Shown here one piece after another: positions 1 through 10,689 of a DNA stretch of 64,000 nt. Below the pieces are notes generated by a model that saw only the letters and a list, made by a program, of their open reading frames with translations, was not told the DNA's origin and did no database searches. The stretch spans positions 12,028,001-12,092,000 of the forward strand of contig WOAB01000040.1 of NCBI GenBank assembly GCA_027886185.1, written 5' to 3'. The position numbers and the translations under genes were made by a program. Numbering within the stretch: position 1 is the first letter of the stretch; each line of letters opens with the position of its first letter. The stretch is from Rheum nobile. Its lineage: Eukaryota > Streptophyta > Magnoliopsida > Caryophyllales > Polygonaceae.

Positions 1-32
1 TATGGTATAGCAGCGGCCTCCTCGTCTTCAGC

Positions 33-1628
33 TTAGTCGTCAGTTCCTACGTTTTGGCCCGTGGCCTGATGAGCACTGATTGCACCTTGCCAATCCTTCT
101 GAAGGACTTCTACCAGATCCACAACAGCAGAACTTATGCGCCCCAACTCTTTTACTTGATCATGGAGGACGACCGGTATGGCAGTCAAGCCTTCCATGAT
201 TGCCTTTTCAATACGATCCAGAGCAGCAAGGATCGCAGAGGAGTCAAAAGAGGGGTTGAGCTGTGGTCGGGAACTAGAAGGGTCCTGGGAACTCGCCTTT
301 TCCTTAGGCGGAATTTCTTGAGCTTCAGAAGGGTTGGGCAGTTGTTCCTTAGTCTTCAACTTCCGAACTATGGCCATGGTAAGACACTTGTTGTAGACTG
401 TCTCAGACAGATCGTCTGGGTACTGGTGAAGGTTAGAGAGGATATTCTTGATGATATGGGGGAAGGGTAAAGCATGGGAGTCATGAGATGTACAAAACTG
501 CATGTGAGCCAACACAATACGAGGGAGATCCAATTGAACACCAGAGAGTACTTTGTCCATATAAATGGCGTCTGTGATGAGAACATCGTTCCTATGCTCT
601 TGTCTGGGAACCAGATTGCGGGTGATCCAGAAGTGTAACAGCCTGTTTGCGATGGAGAGATCATTTGTCTCCAAAGATGAAGGGGAGGCGCCGTCGTAGA
701 TTTTCTTGACCACTGCTCCCTTGGATTTGTAGCCCTTTCCCTTGGGCCATCCCTTTTTCTGAGGGAGAATGCCAAACCCAGACCTTGACTCAATCCCTAG
801 AGCAGACGCAATTAGGTTGGCGGATAGGGGATAGCTGGTTCCCTTCCATATGAGAATGGCTTCGTTACAGGGACAGTTCTCCTTTGCGGGCACAACCTCC
901 ATGGACTGGTAAAACAGGCGGACGACCTCATCAGAAGCAGAGAAGGGCTCAGTCAACATCTCGTCCCAGCCTTGAAACTATAGCAGAGAATGGAGCTCGT
1001 CCAGGGCCTCTCCAAACATTTCCTCATCTTCTTCTGCCAGCTCTTGGGTCCAGAATTCCTTGCCGATTATGAGAGGCTTAAGGATCTTCCTCTTAGAGAA
1101 GAGAGAAGAGACGTGACCCAGGGAGGAAGAGGCAGAGAGGGTGGTGATTTTGGCTCTTTTTGTGGATTTGGTTTCTTTTGTGGATTTGGCCTCATAGGGA
1201 ACTATAGCTTGGGAGCTCCTCTTTCTTTGTTTCATTCTAGTGGCGACTGAGGGATCAGGGTTAGAGGTGGTTTTAGATTTGAGGCTTACTGGTGAGGGTT
1301 GAGGGCTGAGGAGCTCTTGGAGAGACTTGTCAGGCGAGGAGTCATGAGAGCCACCTTCGGAGGCGGATTTGGTGGCCGATTCAGAGGCCAGAGTGATGGC
1401 CATGGCTTTCTCCTCAGCCTGTTCCTTTGGTGGCTCCTCAAGTTTCTCTTCGGGTTGCTCCACTGGTTTCTCCACAGGGTTCTCCACTGCCTTCTCTTTA
1501 GGTTGGGATTTTTGAGAGGATGTGGCAGAAATGGGCTTAGAAGATGAAGCTGCCTTCTTTTCTCGAAAGGCTCTGAGAATGGCAGCCTCTTCCTCATCCA
1601 GGATAACATTAGGGTTTTGGTTGGCCAT
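33..1628 (-). pseudogene. Extra 3' ORF of the Sirevirus-like element (plant-transposon-protein domain), one amber stop
   Basis: A single reading frame of about 531 codons starting at the ATG at 1628 (context AAAATGGC) and ending with TAA at 33-35. One in-frame TAG at 978-980 splits it into 216- and 308-residue open parts; the phase is the same on both sides. The N-terminal part is low-complexity and rich in Lys, Glu, Pro and Ser. The second part, starting just after the stop (FQGWDE), resembles the domain catalogued as 'putative plant transposon protein', followed by a Pro/Ser-rich linker and a C-terminal predicted coiled coil. I see no signal peptide or clear membrane segment, so 'env-like' describes position only. 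Function is unknown. Confidence 0.7.
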
Positions 1629-2449
1629 TTTTGAGGATTTAAGGATTTATGTGTTTGAGAGAAGGAGAAGCAGAAGATCAGAGAAATGGCGAGTCGTGGG
1701 ATTAGCTTGGATGAACAGGGCCACTCTTTAAAGGCGGTGAGGGATGAAGAGACCATTGAAGCAAATCTAGTCGTTGAGAGGATTGGGGAGAATCCGGAGC
1801 ATTGAAGGCTAATTGCAACTTTTTGGAACGGATCAAAACAATTCAAAACTTGCCCATTCAGAGAAGAGGGGAGCCTGCTAACTTATAAGACCGGTCTGAG
1901 CTTCTGAGATTTGCCATAAATAACTTCTGGGAGGTGCCAATCTAGCCGTTGGAGAAGCGTTGCATTCTGGTTCCTTTCTGGCGATATATTCAGCGTGCTA
2001 GAGGGATGTATGGGAACCTTTGATGTGGGTCAAACATTGGAACCAAAAGATACGTTCCCATACGCGAAATCAGGATAGGCCATTTATCGCATTGCATATT
2101 AATTCTCAGAGAGGGTTTAGAGATGGATCATAGAGAATTGAATTGAGCAATGAGGCAAGGGTAGGTCTTAGTACACAATCATCATTTCGGCTTGTATTGT
2201 TGGGATAGAAATATGATCAGATTGTGACTTTTGGGCCATCAAAGAAATTTGAACAATGAGGAGTTGAAAGAATAATGAGGACCAAAAGGAAACGAACCAG
2301 AAAAATTTATTTAAGCCTTTGTAAGAAACCATTATGACAAGAAGGGTTTGTAGCAAAAGATATAATACAAGGATATCAGGACTCAACAAGTTAAATAACT
2401 TAAACTAGTCAATCAGGGGAATTGGAAGGAATTCTTTAAACTAAGGTAA
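1629..2449 (-). other. Spacer between pol and the extra ORF of the copia element
   Basis: About 820 bases without a convincing gene. Sireviruses usually have such a spacer before the extra ORF. Short ORFs here have no recognisable domain. Confidence 0.5.
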
Positions 2450-5114
2450 CTACTGAGTAATAGGAATCATTCCTAGTTCCAATCTAAGGTTCTCGAAAGG
2501 AACTCTATTCAATGCCTTGGTGAAAATATCTGCAACCTGATCTTCAGTTCTACAAAAATTCATAATGATGTTTCCCTTCTCAACATGATCTCTAAGAAAA
2601 TGATGTCGTATGTCAATATGCTTGGTCCTAGTATGATGCACAAGATTTTTAGAGATGTTTATGGCACTAGTGTTATCACAAAGAATAGTGAGAGGGCCAT
2701 AAGACATACCAAAGTCCGCGAGTTGTTGCTTTAGCCAGAGAAGTTGGGAACAGCAGGAGGCGGCTGTAATGTACTCGGATTCTGTGGTGGAGAGGGAGAC
2801 TGAAACTTGTTTCTTTGATCCCCATGACACAAGGCAAGGGCCTAGGAACTGTGTCATTCCAGAAGTGCTCTTTCTATCCACCAAATATCCAGCATAATCA
2901 GCATCAGTGAAACCCATGAGCTCAAAGGGACATTCTTTGGGGTACCAAATGCAAAGATCGTCAGTTCCCTTGAGATATCGAAGTATTCTCTTCACAGCAG
3001 CCAAGTGGGTTTCTCTCGGACAAGATTGGAACCTAGCACACAAGCCAACAACAAAGACAATGTCTGGTCGACTAGCGGTTAGGTACATGAGTGAGCCTAT
3101 CATACCTCTATAGAGCTTCTCCTCCACTAGAGGACTCGAGTGGTCCTTATCCAGATAGGCAATGGTGGATATGGGAGTGGAGAGAGGCTTGCATGAATCC
3201 ATTTTGAACTTCTTCAGTAGTTCCCTGACATACTTCTATTGGTGGATTTGAATACCATCTTCCTTTTGAGTGATTTGTAATCCGAGGAAGAATGTGAGTT
3301 CCCCAATTAAACTCATTTCAAATTCACTGATCATCAAGTCTTTGAACTTGTCTACAAGGGACAGGTTAGTGGAACCAAAAATGATATCATCAACATAGAT
3401 TTGAACCACTAAGATGTTACCTTCTTCTTCTAGGATGAAGAGAGTCTTATCAATAACTCCACGCCTGTAGCCATTTGAGAGTAGGAACTGGGCAAGACGA
3501 TCATACCAAGCTCTGGGAGCTTGCTTGAGGCCGTAGAGTGCCTTGTCTAGAAAGTAGACATGATCTGGATGATCATCGTCTTCAAAACCTGGAGGTTGCT
3601 TGACATAGACTTCTTTTTGAAGAATTCCATTGAGGAAGGCCGTCTTTACATCCATTTGGAACAACTTGAACCCTTTTGTGTGATGCGAATGCAATCAACA
3701 ATCTTATTGCCTCAATCCTTGCCACTGGAGCATAGGTTTCATCATAGTCGATTCCTTCTTGTTGATTGTATCCTTGAGCTACAAGTCTCGCTTTGTTCCT
3801 TATCATAGCTCCTGTATCATCCAGCTTGTTTCTGAAAACCCATCTGGTTCCTATGATGTGTTTATTCTTGGGATGAGGGACTAGATGCCATACTTTGTTC
3901 CTTTCAAAATGATGAAGCTCTTCTTGCATAGCTTGGATCCAGTCCGCGTCCTTCAGTGCCTCACCTATGTTCTTTGGTTCCACAATAGACAGAAAGGCAT
4001 TGAAGGCAAAGAAGGTTAGATGTTCGTACCTGACTAGAGGCTTGACGACTCTTCTTTCTCTGTTGGGGGCTAGAGCATTTGATGTGGAGACATTCTGAGT
4101 TGAGCATTCAGCTTCCTGGTTGGGATCACCTTCTCCATTGAAGATCATGTGGGAAGATGAGTCATTGAGGTCTCCATAGATATTGTCGTCATGCTCATGA
4201 TTCCCAGAAATGGATTGTTGTTCATTGTTCATGGGAACTGGTGGAGGAGCCATTGGAGGGTTTCGAGCAGCAGTGCATGAACTGGGTGGAGTGACATCTT
4301 CATCTGGATTTTCTTGATATGACTTGGGAAACGGGTCTTCAAAGGAATTGGTGGTGTTCTGCACAATCTTTCCAAGTGATTTTTCATTAAAAATAACATG
4401 AACACTTTCTTCTACCTTTTTAGTCCTTTTGTTGAAGACTTTGTACGCCTTGCTACCCGAGGCATATCCAATGAACATTCCTTCATCACTTCTTGGGTTG
4501 AATTTGCCAAGATTGTCCTTCTCATTGTTGTACACAAAGCACTTGCATCCGAACACTCTCAGATGTGAGATGTTGGGAACTCTTCCTCTTAGGAGCTCAT
4601 AGGGTGTCTTTTCTGTTATTGGGCGAAGCATGGCTCGATTGATGATGTAGCAAGCTGTGTTGATCGCCTCAGCCCAAAATGATTGAGAGAGTCCATTTGA
4701 GATCAGCATAGTCCGAGCCATGTCTTCCAAAGTTCTGCTCTTCCTTTCCACTACTCCATTTTGTTGAGGAGTGTATGGTGCAGAGAAGTTGTGATCAATT
4801 CCATGCTCACTGCAAAAGGTTAGAAATTCTCCATTTTCTAATTCGGTACCATGGTCATACCGAATAGCATTGAGTGAACAATCAAGAGATTTTTCTAACA
4901 AGGGAACCAGATCTTTAAAGCGGTCAATAACTTCACTCTTAGATTTAATAAAGATGGTCCAAGTAAAGCGAGAGAAGTCATCGATAAGAACAAAGATATA
5001 CCTGTTCCCTCCTAGGCTCTGAACTCTCATGGGTCCACACAGATCCATATGGATGAGTTCAAGAGGCCTTGAGGTGCTTACCATGTTTTTGGACTTGACG
5101 GACTGAATAACCAC
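2450..5114 (-). pseudogene. pol: Copia pol remnant: integrase core, reverse transcriptase, RNase H
   Basis: Integrase: the first Asp is in HMDLCGP, the second in RYDHGTE, and the Glu in [12 protein letters not shown], so the D,D,E triad is present. Reverse transcriptase: the block [14 protein letters not shown] leads to YVDDIIFGS, the catalytic Asp pair. RNase H: FTDADYAG, STTESEY, CDNTSA and TKHIDIRHHF are all visible. Two lesions: a one-base gain in the T-run at 3674-3677, which shifts frame between the two RT halves, and an in-frame TAG at 3236-3238 just after the RT (frame continues into RNase H). Otherwise well preserved. The first few residues of the long ORF (to ~5102) already belong to the junction with the neighbouring element. 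Confidence 0.9.
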
Positions 5115-7258
5115 CGCACTTCACAATGGTTTCCTATGGTTGCACGGTATATGAAGGTTATAGCGTTGATGCAGACATCCAGGACATGAACTTTCATGAG
5201 TATACCGCCAGCGACAAGGAAGTGTCCAAGCCAACTCGGCAACGTTGTGAGTTATTTTTTTGCTTTTCCCTGTGCTTTATTCTTTTGTCTTTCATTACAT
5301 TGAGGACAATGCAATGTTTAAGCATGGGGTGGAGTTCTATTCTTGCTACGTCGTTGAGGAGAAAAATGAAAAAAGAGAAAAAGCCAAAAATTTGAAAAAA
5401 TGCTATCATAAAAATCCTGGGATAGGTCAAAAACCCGAAAGGGCGGCCTAGGCAATAAGCAGGTGGCTTGGACCAGCATTAGGCTGGGGTAATATGAGGT
5501 CAAGAGTGACGTGAGCTTATGTGAGTACATCTATTGGAAAATGAAATGAGTGGCTTGGTAAAAACCCGAAAGGGCGCCTTGGCAAAATGAGCGAAAAGAA
5601 GAAGAGTGATTTTAGGATTTCTCATTATTCTTGGCGAGGCGTCATAAGAAGAGGAGACAAAGAAGGATTGTCGGGTAGGTCACTCTGGGAGACATAAGGA
5701 GCAATAGATGGAGGCTAGGATTAGAGGTTACTCACGCTATTGGATGTCCGGGTTTAGCTTGGGGGAAGTACTCTGCTTGCCCCTTAAGCTTGTTGAGTTG
5801 TGGATGTGTTGTGAATGAGATTGGTGCCAGGAGCTTGGCATGGGTTAGGTGACTCTTAGTTGGAGGATATGCTTCCTGAGACCTTGGATGCTACATTGGA
5901 GGAGTAGACTCTTTATTAGTTTACTCGAAGACGAGCAAAGATCTAAGCATGGGGTGGTTTGATAAGCGCTACTTTGTAGGGCTTAAGTAAGAGTCATTAG
6001 AGGTTTTATTGGTGCCATTCGGGTAGATTTAGACACATTCATGTGCATGGCGTGTGGGGGCGAAGTTTGGAGATTAACAGGCCACGTGAAGCTGGAATTA
6101 AAAGGATGATAGGCCGAATTAAATAAAGGCCCAAAAGGAGGCTAGAGCCCACGCGTGAAGTGAAGCGCAAGAAGTCGCGTCAAATTGAAGCTGGAGAATT
6201 GAAGCAATTCGGCTGTGATGTCACCATGACGTAGGCGACCTGGTTGTTGCATGTGATGGGCCGCCGCTGACGAGATGTTTGCTGGAGTTGGGCCGTGCGG
6301 AGCAAGTGCTGAACGAGAATTCAAGGCCGAGAACGGGATTAATTTCCCTGCTTTTGTTTGTTTAATTATTATTATTTTATTATTTCATTTTAGGTTAATT
6401 TAGACTTTATTTCCTTTAGTATATTAGGGTTGAGAAAAGGCTTGTTTGCCTATCATCTATAATCTCTCTCTGGAACCCTAATTCCCATTTTACGTATTTG
6501 TTATGAAGAACTAAGCTTCCCTGGCTTAGTCAGACGCTGAAGCTTTCGTTTTGATTCAGTTGTGAGACTCTCATTCTTAATCTATTGCATGGTTTTTATT
6601 TCTTCTCTTGCTTAAGTTTCTTATGATTGATATTGATAATCTCTAGTCTGATCATCTAGGGTTTGTTGTTATTGATTGATTGCTAGATCTAGATTGTTAC
6701 TGGTTGAGCATATCTATTTCAGAGTAGCAACTGCATCGTACTAGTATATGGTTGTGCTAGTCTTATGCAGAAGAGAATTGATTTGCATTCTAGGATAAAA
6801 GCTGGTTGTTTTATGCTAGAATTGTATCCAAGTATATTCCTATCCGTAAGGCTGCTGTTAAACTGAATCTTGATAGTTTCAGGGTTGTTTAATTAGTTAG
6901 TGCTAATAGTATATGGTTGTGCTATTAGTTATATCTGAAAAGGAATTGGAATCACCATTGCATGAGATTTTGAATGAGTATCTATGATCAACTTGTCATA
7001 CGAATTGTGGATGTTGTTTGACTAAGTGCTTTTTCTCATCACTGATTTCATCATATTTTACTTTGTTTACTTTTGCATGCTTAGGTTACTAAAACTCACA
7101 AAACCCCCTTTTGGTTACTTTGGTTTGACATACAAATTGCATATTAAGATAGAATTCGCCTCTCTGTGGATTCGACGTGTACTTACCTAGGACTACGGTT
7201 TAAGGTTTGTTTGGATATTTTGCATAGCAGTTTTTAGAACGACAAAAACCTGCTATCA
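5103..7258 (+). mobile_element. Athila-like Ty3/gypsy 3' fragment (internal end plus 3' LTR)
   Basis: The stretch is the diverged reverse complement of the 3' part of the element at 17088-23294: homology runs from the copia junction at ~5103 through the non-coding internal end, the polypurine region and one LTR. Only this 3' fragment survives; there is no gag or pol and no 5' LTR. Unlike the 17-23 kb copy, it lacks the GC-rich CGGCGGTCGCCG-type modules. It directly abuts the copia element on the left and the MULE transposase relic on the right, which suggests it inserted in, or recombined with, those older elements. Confidence 0.8.
5960..7258 (+). repeat. 3' LTR of the Athila-like fragment
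   Basis: Begins TGATAAGCGC after the G-rich polypurine stretch GCATGGGGTGGTT (5948-5959) and ends CTGCTATCA, so it keeps TG...CA ends. Length ~1.3 kb matches the LTRs at 17088 and 21985, to which it aligns in opposite orientation. Confidence 0.8.
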
Positions 7259-9914
7259 ATCCTGTGTGGGTAAGGCAAGCCTAGGGAGGATTTCCAAAAC
7301 ATATCATGACATTCTTCCTCGAGTATTTTTCCTTCCTTTGCTCTAACAACTTCATTGTATAGCATTCTTAAGCACTTTTCCGAGACCTTATAAAGAATGC
7401 GGCTGAAAAAAACCTTCACCCAATTCGGCCCATTTACGATCTTTATGGGCGCCTTAAAAGCACTCTGCTCCATATCACCCCTGATTTCCCGAACCTGATC
7501 AGTGAACATATTGTCGATTTGCTGCACGAGGGTGTCGAAGCCTCCAACAGACGATTGAATCCCATCCTTCAGCACAGAGTGTTGACTCTTAACCCTGAAA
7601 ATAAAACTCAAGTTACACTTAATATATTGATACGTATCTAAAGGGATTTTCCTAGTTGCACTTATGAATTTACCTGTTTGATGATCTTGTGGCAAAATGG
7701 AGAACTGTGTCGCACCATGCACAGACTAGCATCTCCTTGTACGGAGCAAGCCATACCCTCTTCACATAGTCCATCAGCCAATGTTTCCTAATCCATTTCT
7801 CCATCAAGTATTGAAGTCGTGCCTCGTACACATCCTCAGTGGGTGACCTCAACAACCAACAAACATTACCACTAAAATGCTTGAAGTTTTCAATATGATG
7901 CATAGCATAAGCTTCCACGTTACGATTGACATAGACCCTACACAACAGATGATGCGAATTGGGAAAGACTACTTCGAGAGCGTTCACAACTGCGAGCTCT
8001 CGATCTGACATGGTCGCGTTCCTGTCTCCCGAACATGATCTTAAGGCGCCACAAGGCCCATTCGTAGTGCTTCGATGTCTCATTTTGCATGAATACAATC
8101 GCAATACAGAACGTAAGGTTGGTGCAAGTGAATCCAACAAACTCCAACAAAGGCATACCGTACCTATAAATGTAAAAATTAGAACATTTATATGCAATTA
8201 CATATTTTAGATGTAGTAATAACGATAACTAAACTTTCATACCTATTGGTCTTGTAGGTCGTATCCATGATGACGACGTGGGAGAACAAACGCAACAATT
8301 GTCTAGCTTCAGGGAGATAAATAAAAAGGTCACTCAAAACCTCCTCCCCTTCAGCATTGCGAACCGTGTCGGTGCCTGCATAATACCCTCTCATCCTTAG
8401 AAAATCCCACGTGTATTGCGGCACCGTTAAATTCCCCTGGATTTTTGCCTCTCCTTAGCCTTGTAATTGTACAATTGATTCCTTGATGTCAAGCATTGGG
8501 GATCCTCCTTTAGAAATAGACTCATAATAGCATTCGACTTTGTGCTGGAGGCTGACAAAACACTCACTCTCTGACGCTGTTCATGTGAAAGTCGTCCAGC
8601 AAATGCATGACCAATCAAACTGTTGGGTTATGGAGCCTGATGGACTGTACACCGAAAGTCCAGCTTTCAGCGATCCAACTAGTGGAAAAAAACCCTGGCT
8701 TGGCAGCGCACCTAGACGTAGTCAATTTCTTGACGAACTGGGTTAACAATTCTCGTGTTCCTTTTTTTCAATTTCTCTCATTAATGCGTTTGAATCCTAA
8801 CACAAACTACTTGAAAGATCATGGTTGTGGCATCCATTAACGACAGATAATGTCCACGTGCTAGATTTGATCCAATTTCCTTTCACAAACAACCCATGCA
8901 ACTGAAACAGGCACTCACTCTTCTTTGTCCTCGATTTGTTTTTCCGTTTAGGGGTTGCCTCGGGACCCTCAACCTCCTTCTTCTTCACCGCCGATCTATA
9001 TGACCCAGACTTCTCACACGACAATATGACCTTTCTAGCCCATGATTTATTTATGACGATTACCATACACAGTTCCAAACCTACATTCTTAGCCCAATTG
9101 ATCATAGTGTCTCTATCACTCCATTCCTCACTTGTAGTAAAATGAGAATAATAGTCCACAATACCACCTAAATTATTAAAGACGTCCTATTTATTTTCAA
9201 AAAAATTATACATTAGAGGTTTTTCTAAGAGCGATTTCAAAAAACTAACATAATGATATTCTGACCACAAACATATAATTTACATAATAATTGAATCTCC
9301 GATTCATTTGACCAATATATACAACTTAGAGGTTTCCGTAAATAACAACTACAACATGTAATTATTAACAAAAGACTAACATAATGTATAAACTAAAACA
9401 TGTGATCATCCTATTTATTTCGCAAATAAATATACCGAAAATACCACCTAAAAATATCAACATATTGTCCACTAACCTAAAACATGTACTCATCCTATTT
9501 ATTTCACAACTATACATGATACATAATATACGACCTAAAAATACGAACATAATGTATAAGCTAACACATGTGATCATCCCATTGTTTCACAAATAAATAT
9601 ACCGAAAATACCACCTAAAAATACTAACACATTATCCACTACCCTAAAACATGTAATCATTCTATTTATTTCACAACTATAAAGGATACCAAAAATACCA
9701 CCTAACAAGACTAACATAATGTCCACTAACCTAAAACATGGAATCATCCTAACATAATGATCGTATGTACGTTTAATGAACGTTCTAAACTACAACAAAC
9801 GGTTTTAATCTACTAAATTTCAAATAAACTTAGAAAAAAACATATACGTACCCGTAAATCATCTTCATGAATCGAATCAAGACCGTGTGTATCATCGTAG
9901 CTTGAGAAAGACAT
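7259..9914 (-). pseudogene. MULE transposase relic, multi-exon
   Basis: Exon 1 runs 9914-9852 (start MSFSSYDD, 21 codons, donor GTACGT). A 665-nt intron follows, and exon 2 begins at 9186 after an acceptor TAG. Exon 2 encodes a FAR1/MULE-type N-terminal domain (WAKNVGLELCMVIV, NGCHNHDL). Stops near 8797 and 8750 interrupt it. Then come GRLSHEQ..SLFLKEDP and the transposase core with IMDTTYKTNR, an intron at TNR/Y that is conserved in the second MULE of this window, and further blocks to SQHSVLKD. No OTU or SWIM region remains before the truncation at 7258. Function when intact: DNA cut-and-paste in the nucleus. Confidence 0.75.
9187..9851 (-). repeat. First intron of MULE 1 transposase with ~84-bp tandem repeats
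   Basis: Within this intron, a unit of about 83-87 bases recurs at 9398, 9483, 9566, 9649 and partly 9736. Each copy starts near ACATGT.ATCAT and contains CACCTAAAAAT. Copies are diverged. The flanking splice sites give an in-frame join. Confidence 0.65.
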
Positions 9915-9984
9915 TATCTCAATAGTTTGTGATTTCAATTCGGTGGTACATCAAGGGGACCCAAATGACTATCTTATATATACC

Positions 9985-10158
9985 CAAAAAAGTTACCGTT
10001 GGATAAAACAGTAACTTTTTGGGCGCAGCGACATGGCGCCCAAAAGTTATCGTTGGATTCAACGGTAACTTTTTGGGCGCAACTACGTAGCGTTCAAAAA
10101 GTTACCGTTGTATCCAACGGTAACTTTTTTGGACGCAACGACGTAGCGCGCAAATGTT
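9985..10158. repeat. Three iterated long palindromes upstream of MULE 1 transposase
   Basis: Three copies, about 57 bases apart, of an inverted repeat with arms AAAAGTTACCGTTGGAT / ATCCAACGGTAACTTTTT. Spacers between them contain GGGCGC...GCGCCC or related bases. They lie 70-245 bases upstream of the transposase ATG. They could be transposase-binding or promoter elements; this is inference. Confidence 0.75.
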
Positions 10159-10500
10159 AAACTGGTTCAGATGAAGAACTGGTTCAACAAATTTTAAAAA
10201 TTCATTTTTCAAAAAAAACATGGACAGTAACCTAAGGAGATTTTTTTTTTTGGACATCACCTTGTGGCACCCAATGAATTTTTTTTTGTGCGCAACTTCG
10301 TTCCACCCATTTTGCGGTACAAGACATAAAAAAATACGATGCGAAAATTAACCCCCTATTTATAACATAAAACCTTTTTTTCTTCACCATACAAGACCTT
10401 TAGGTGGACACCATAGCTGACAGCTTGACAGCATCATCAGTCCATCACCTTGCGCACGTGATCATTCCGAGTCCAGCCGGTATAACGTGATACGAAACTC
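10159..10500. other. Region between MULE 1 and the KH/CCCH gene
   Basis: No gene seen. Contains T-rich runs and decayed variants of the spacer (CACCTTGTGGCACCC, GCAACTTCGTTCCACCC), then sequence leading into the host promoter. Confidence 0.4.
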
Positions 10501-10530
10501 ATCATAAACCGCATTTAAACCTAGTTTTCA

Positions 10531-10560
10531 GATCCGCTCTCCTCTCTCCTCTCTCCTGAA
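10531..10560 (+). promoter_or_regulatory. Pyrimidine patch in the leader of the KH/CCCH gene
   Basis: A CTCTCCTCTCTCCTC-type run lies ~130-160 bases upstream of the ATG at 10690. Such Y patches are common in plant core promoters and 5' leaders. No clear TATA box was found at the usual spacing. Confidence 0.4.
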
Positions 10561-10689
10561 TCACCCATCAGATCAGCACCCGACTTCTTGACACCCCGCG
10601 CCGTCTCTACTCCAAATCGGCTCTGAGACCTTTGGATTTTCGTCTCCCACCTTTCGAAAGTAGGGTTCTTCTTCGATTTCGAGTTCAAG

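Larger units (their letters stand above)
1..5102 (-). mobile_element. Ty1/copia retrotransposon, Sirevirus-like, truncated at both ends
   Basis: Minus-strand copia element. In transcript order it keeps the integrase core, reverse transcriptase, RNase H, an ~0.8 kb spacer and then an extra ORF of the plant-transposon-protein (positional 'env-like') kind. That order, with a long ORF after pol, is characteristic of the SIRE1/Maximus lineage. Gag, protease, the pre-integrase zinc finger and the 5' LTR are missing: the copia sequence stops at about 5102, where Athila-like sequence begins. The 3' LTR lies beyond the left edge of the window. Lineage assignment rests on RT/RNase H wording I recognise and on ORF order, not on a tree. 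Confidence 0.85.
7259..10400 (-). mobile_element. Mutator-like element relic (MULE 1)
   Basis: Contains a spliced MULE transposase gene on the minus strand (9914 to ~7260) and, upstream of its start codon, three iterated palindromes (9985-10158). The 3' part of the gene is cut off by the Athila-like fragment at 7258. Terminal inverted repeats could not be identified and the right limit near 10400 is a guess. Confidence 0.6.
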
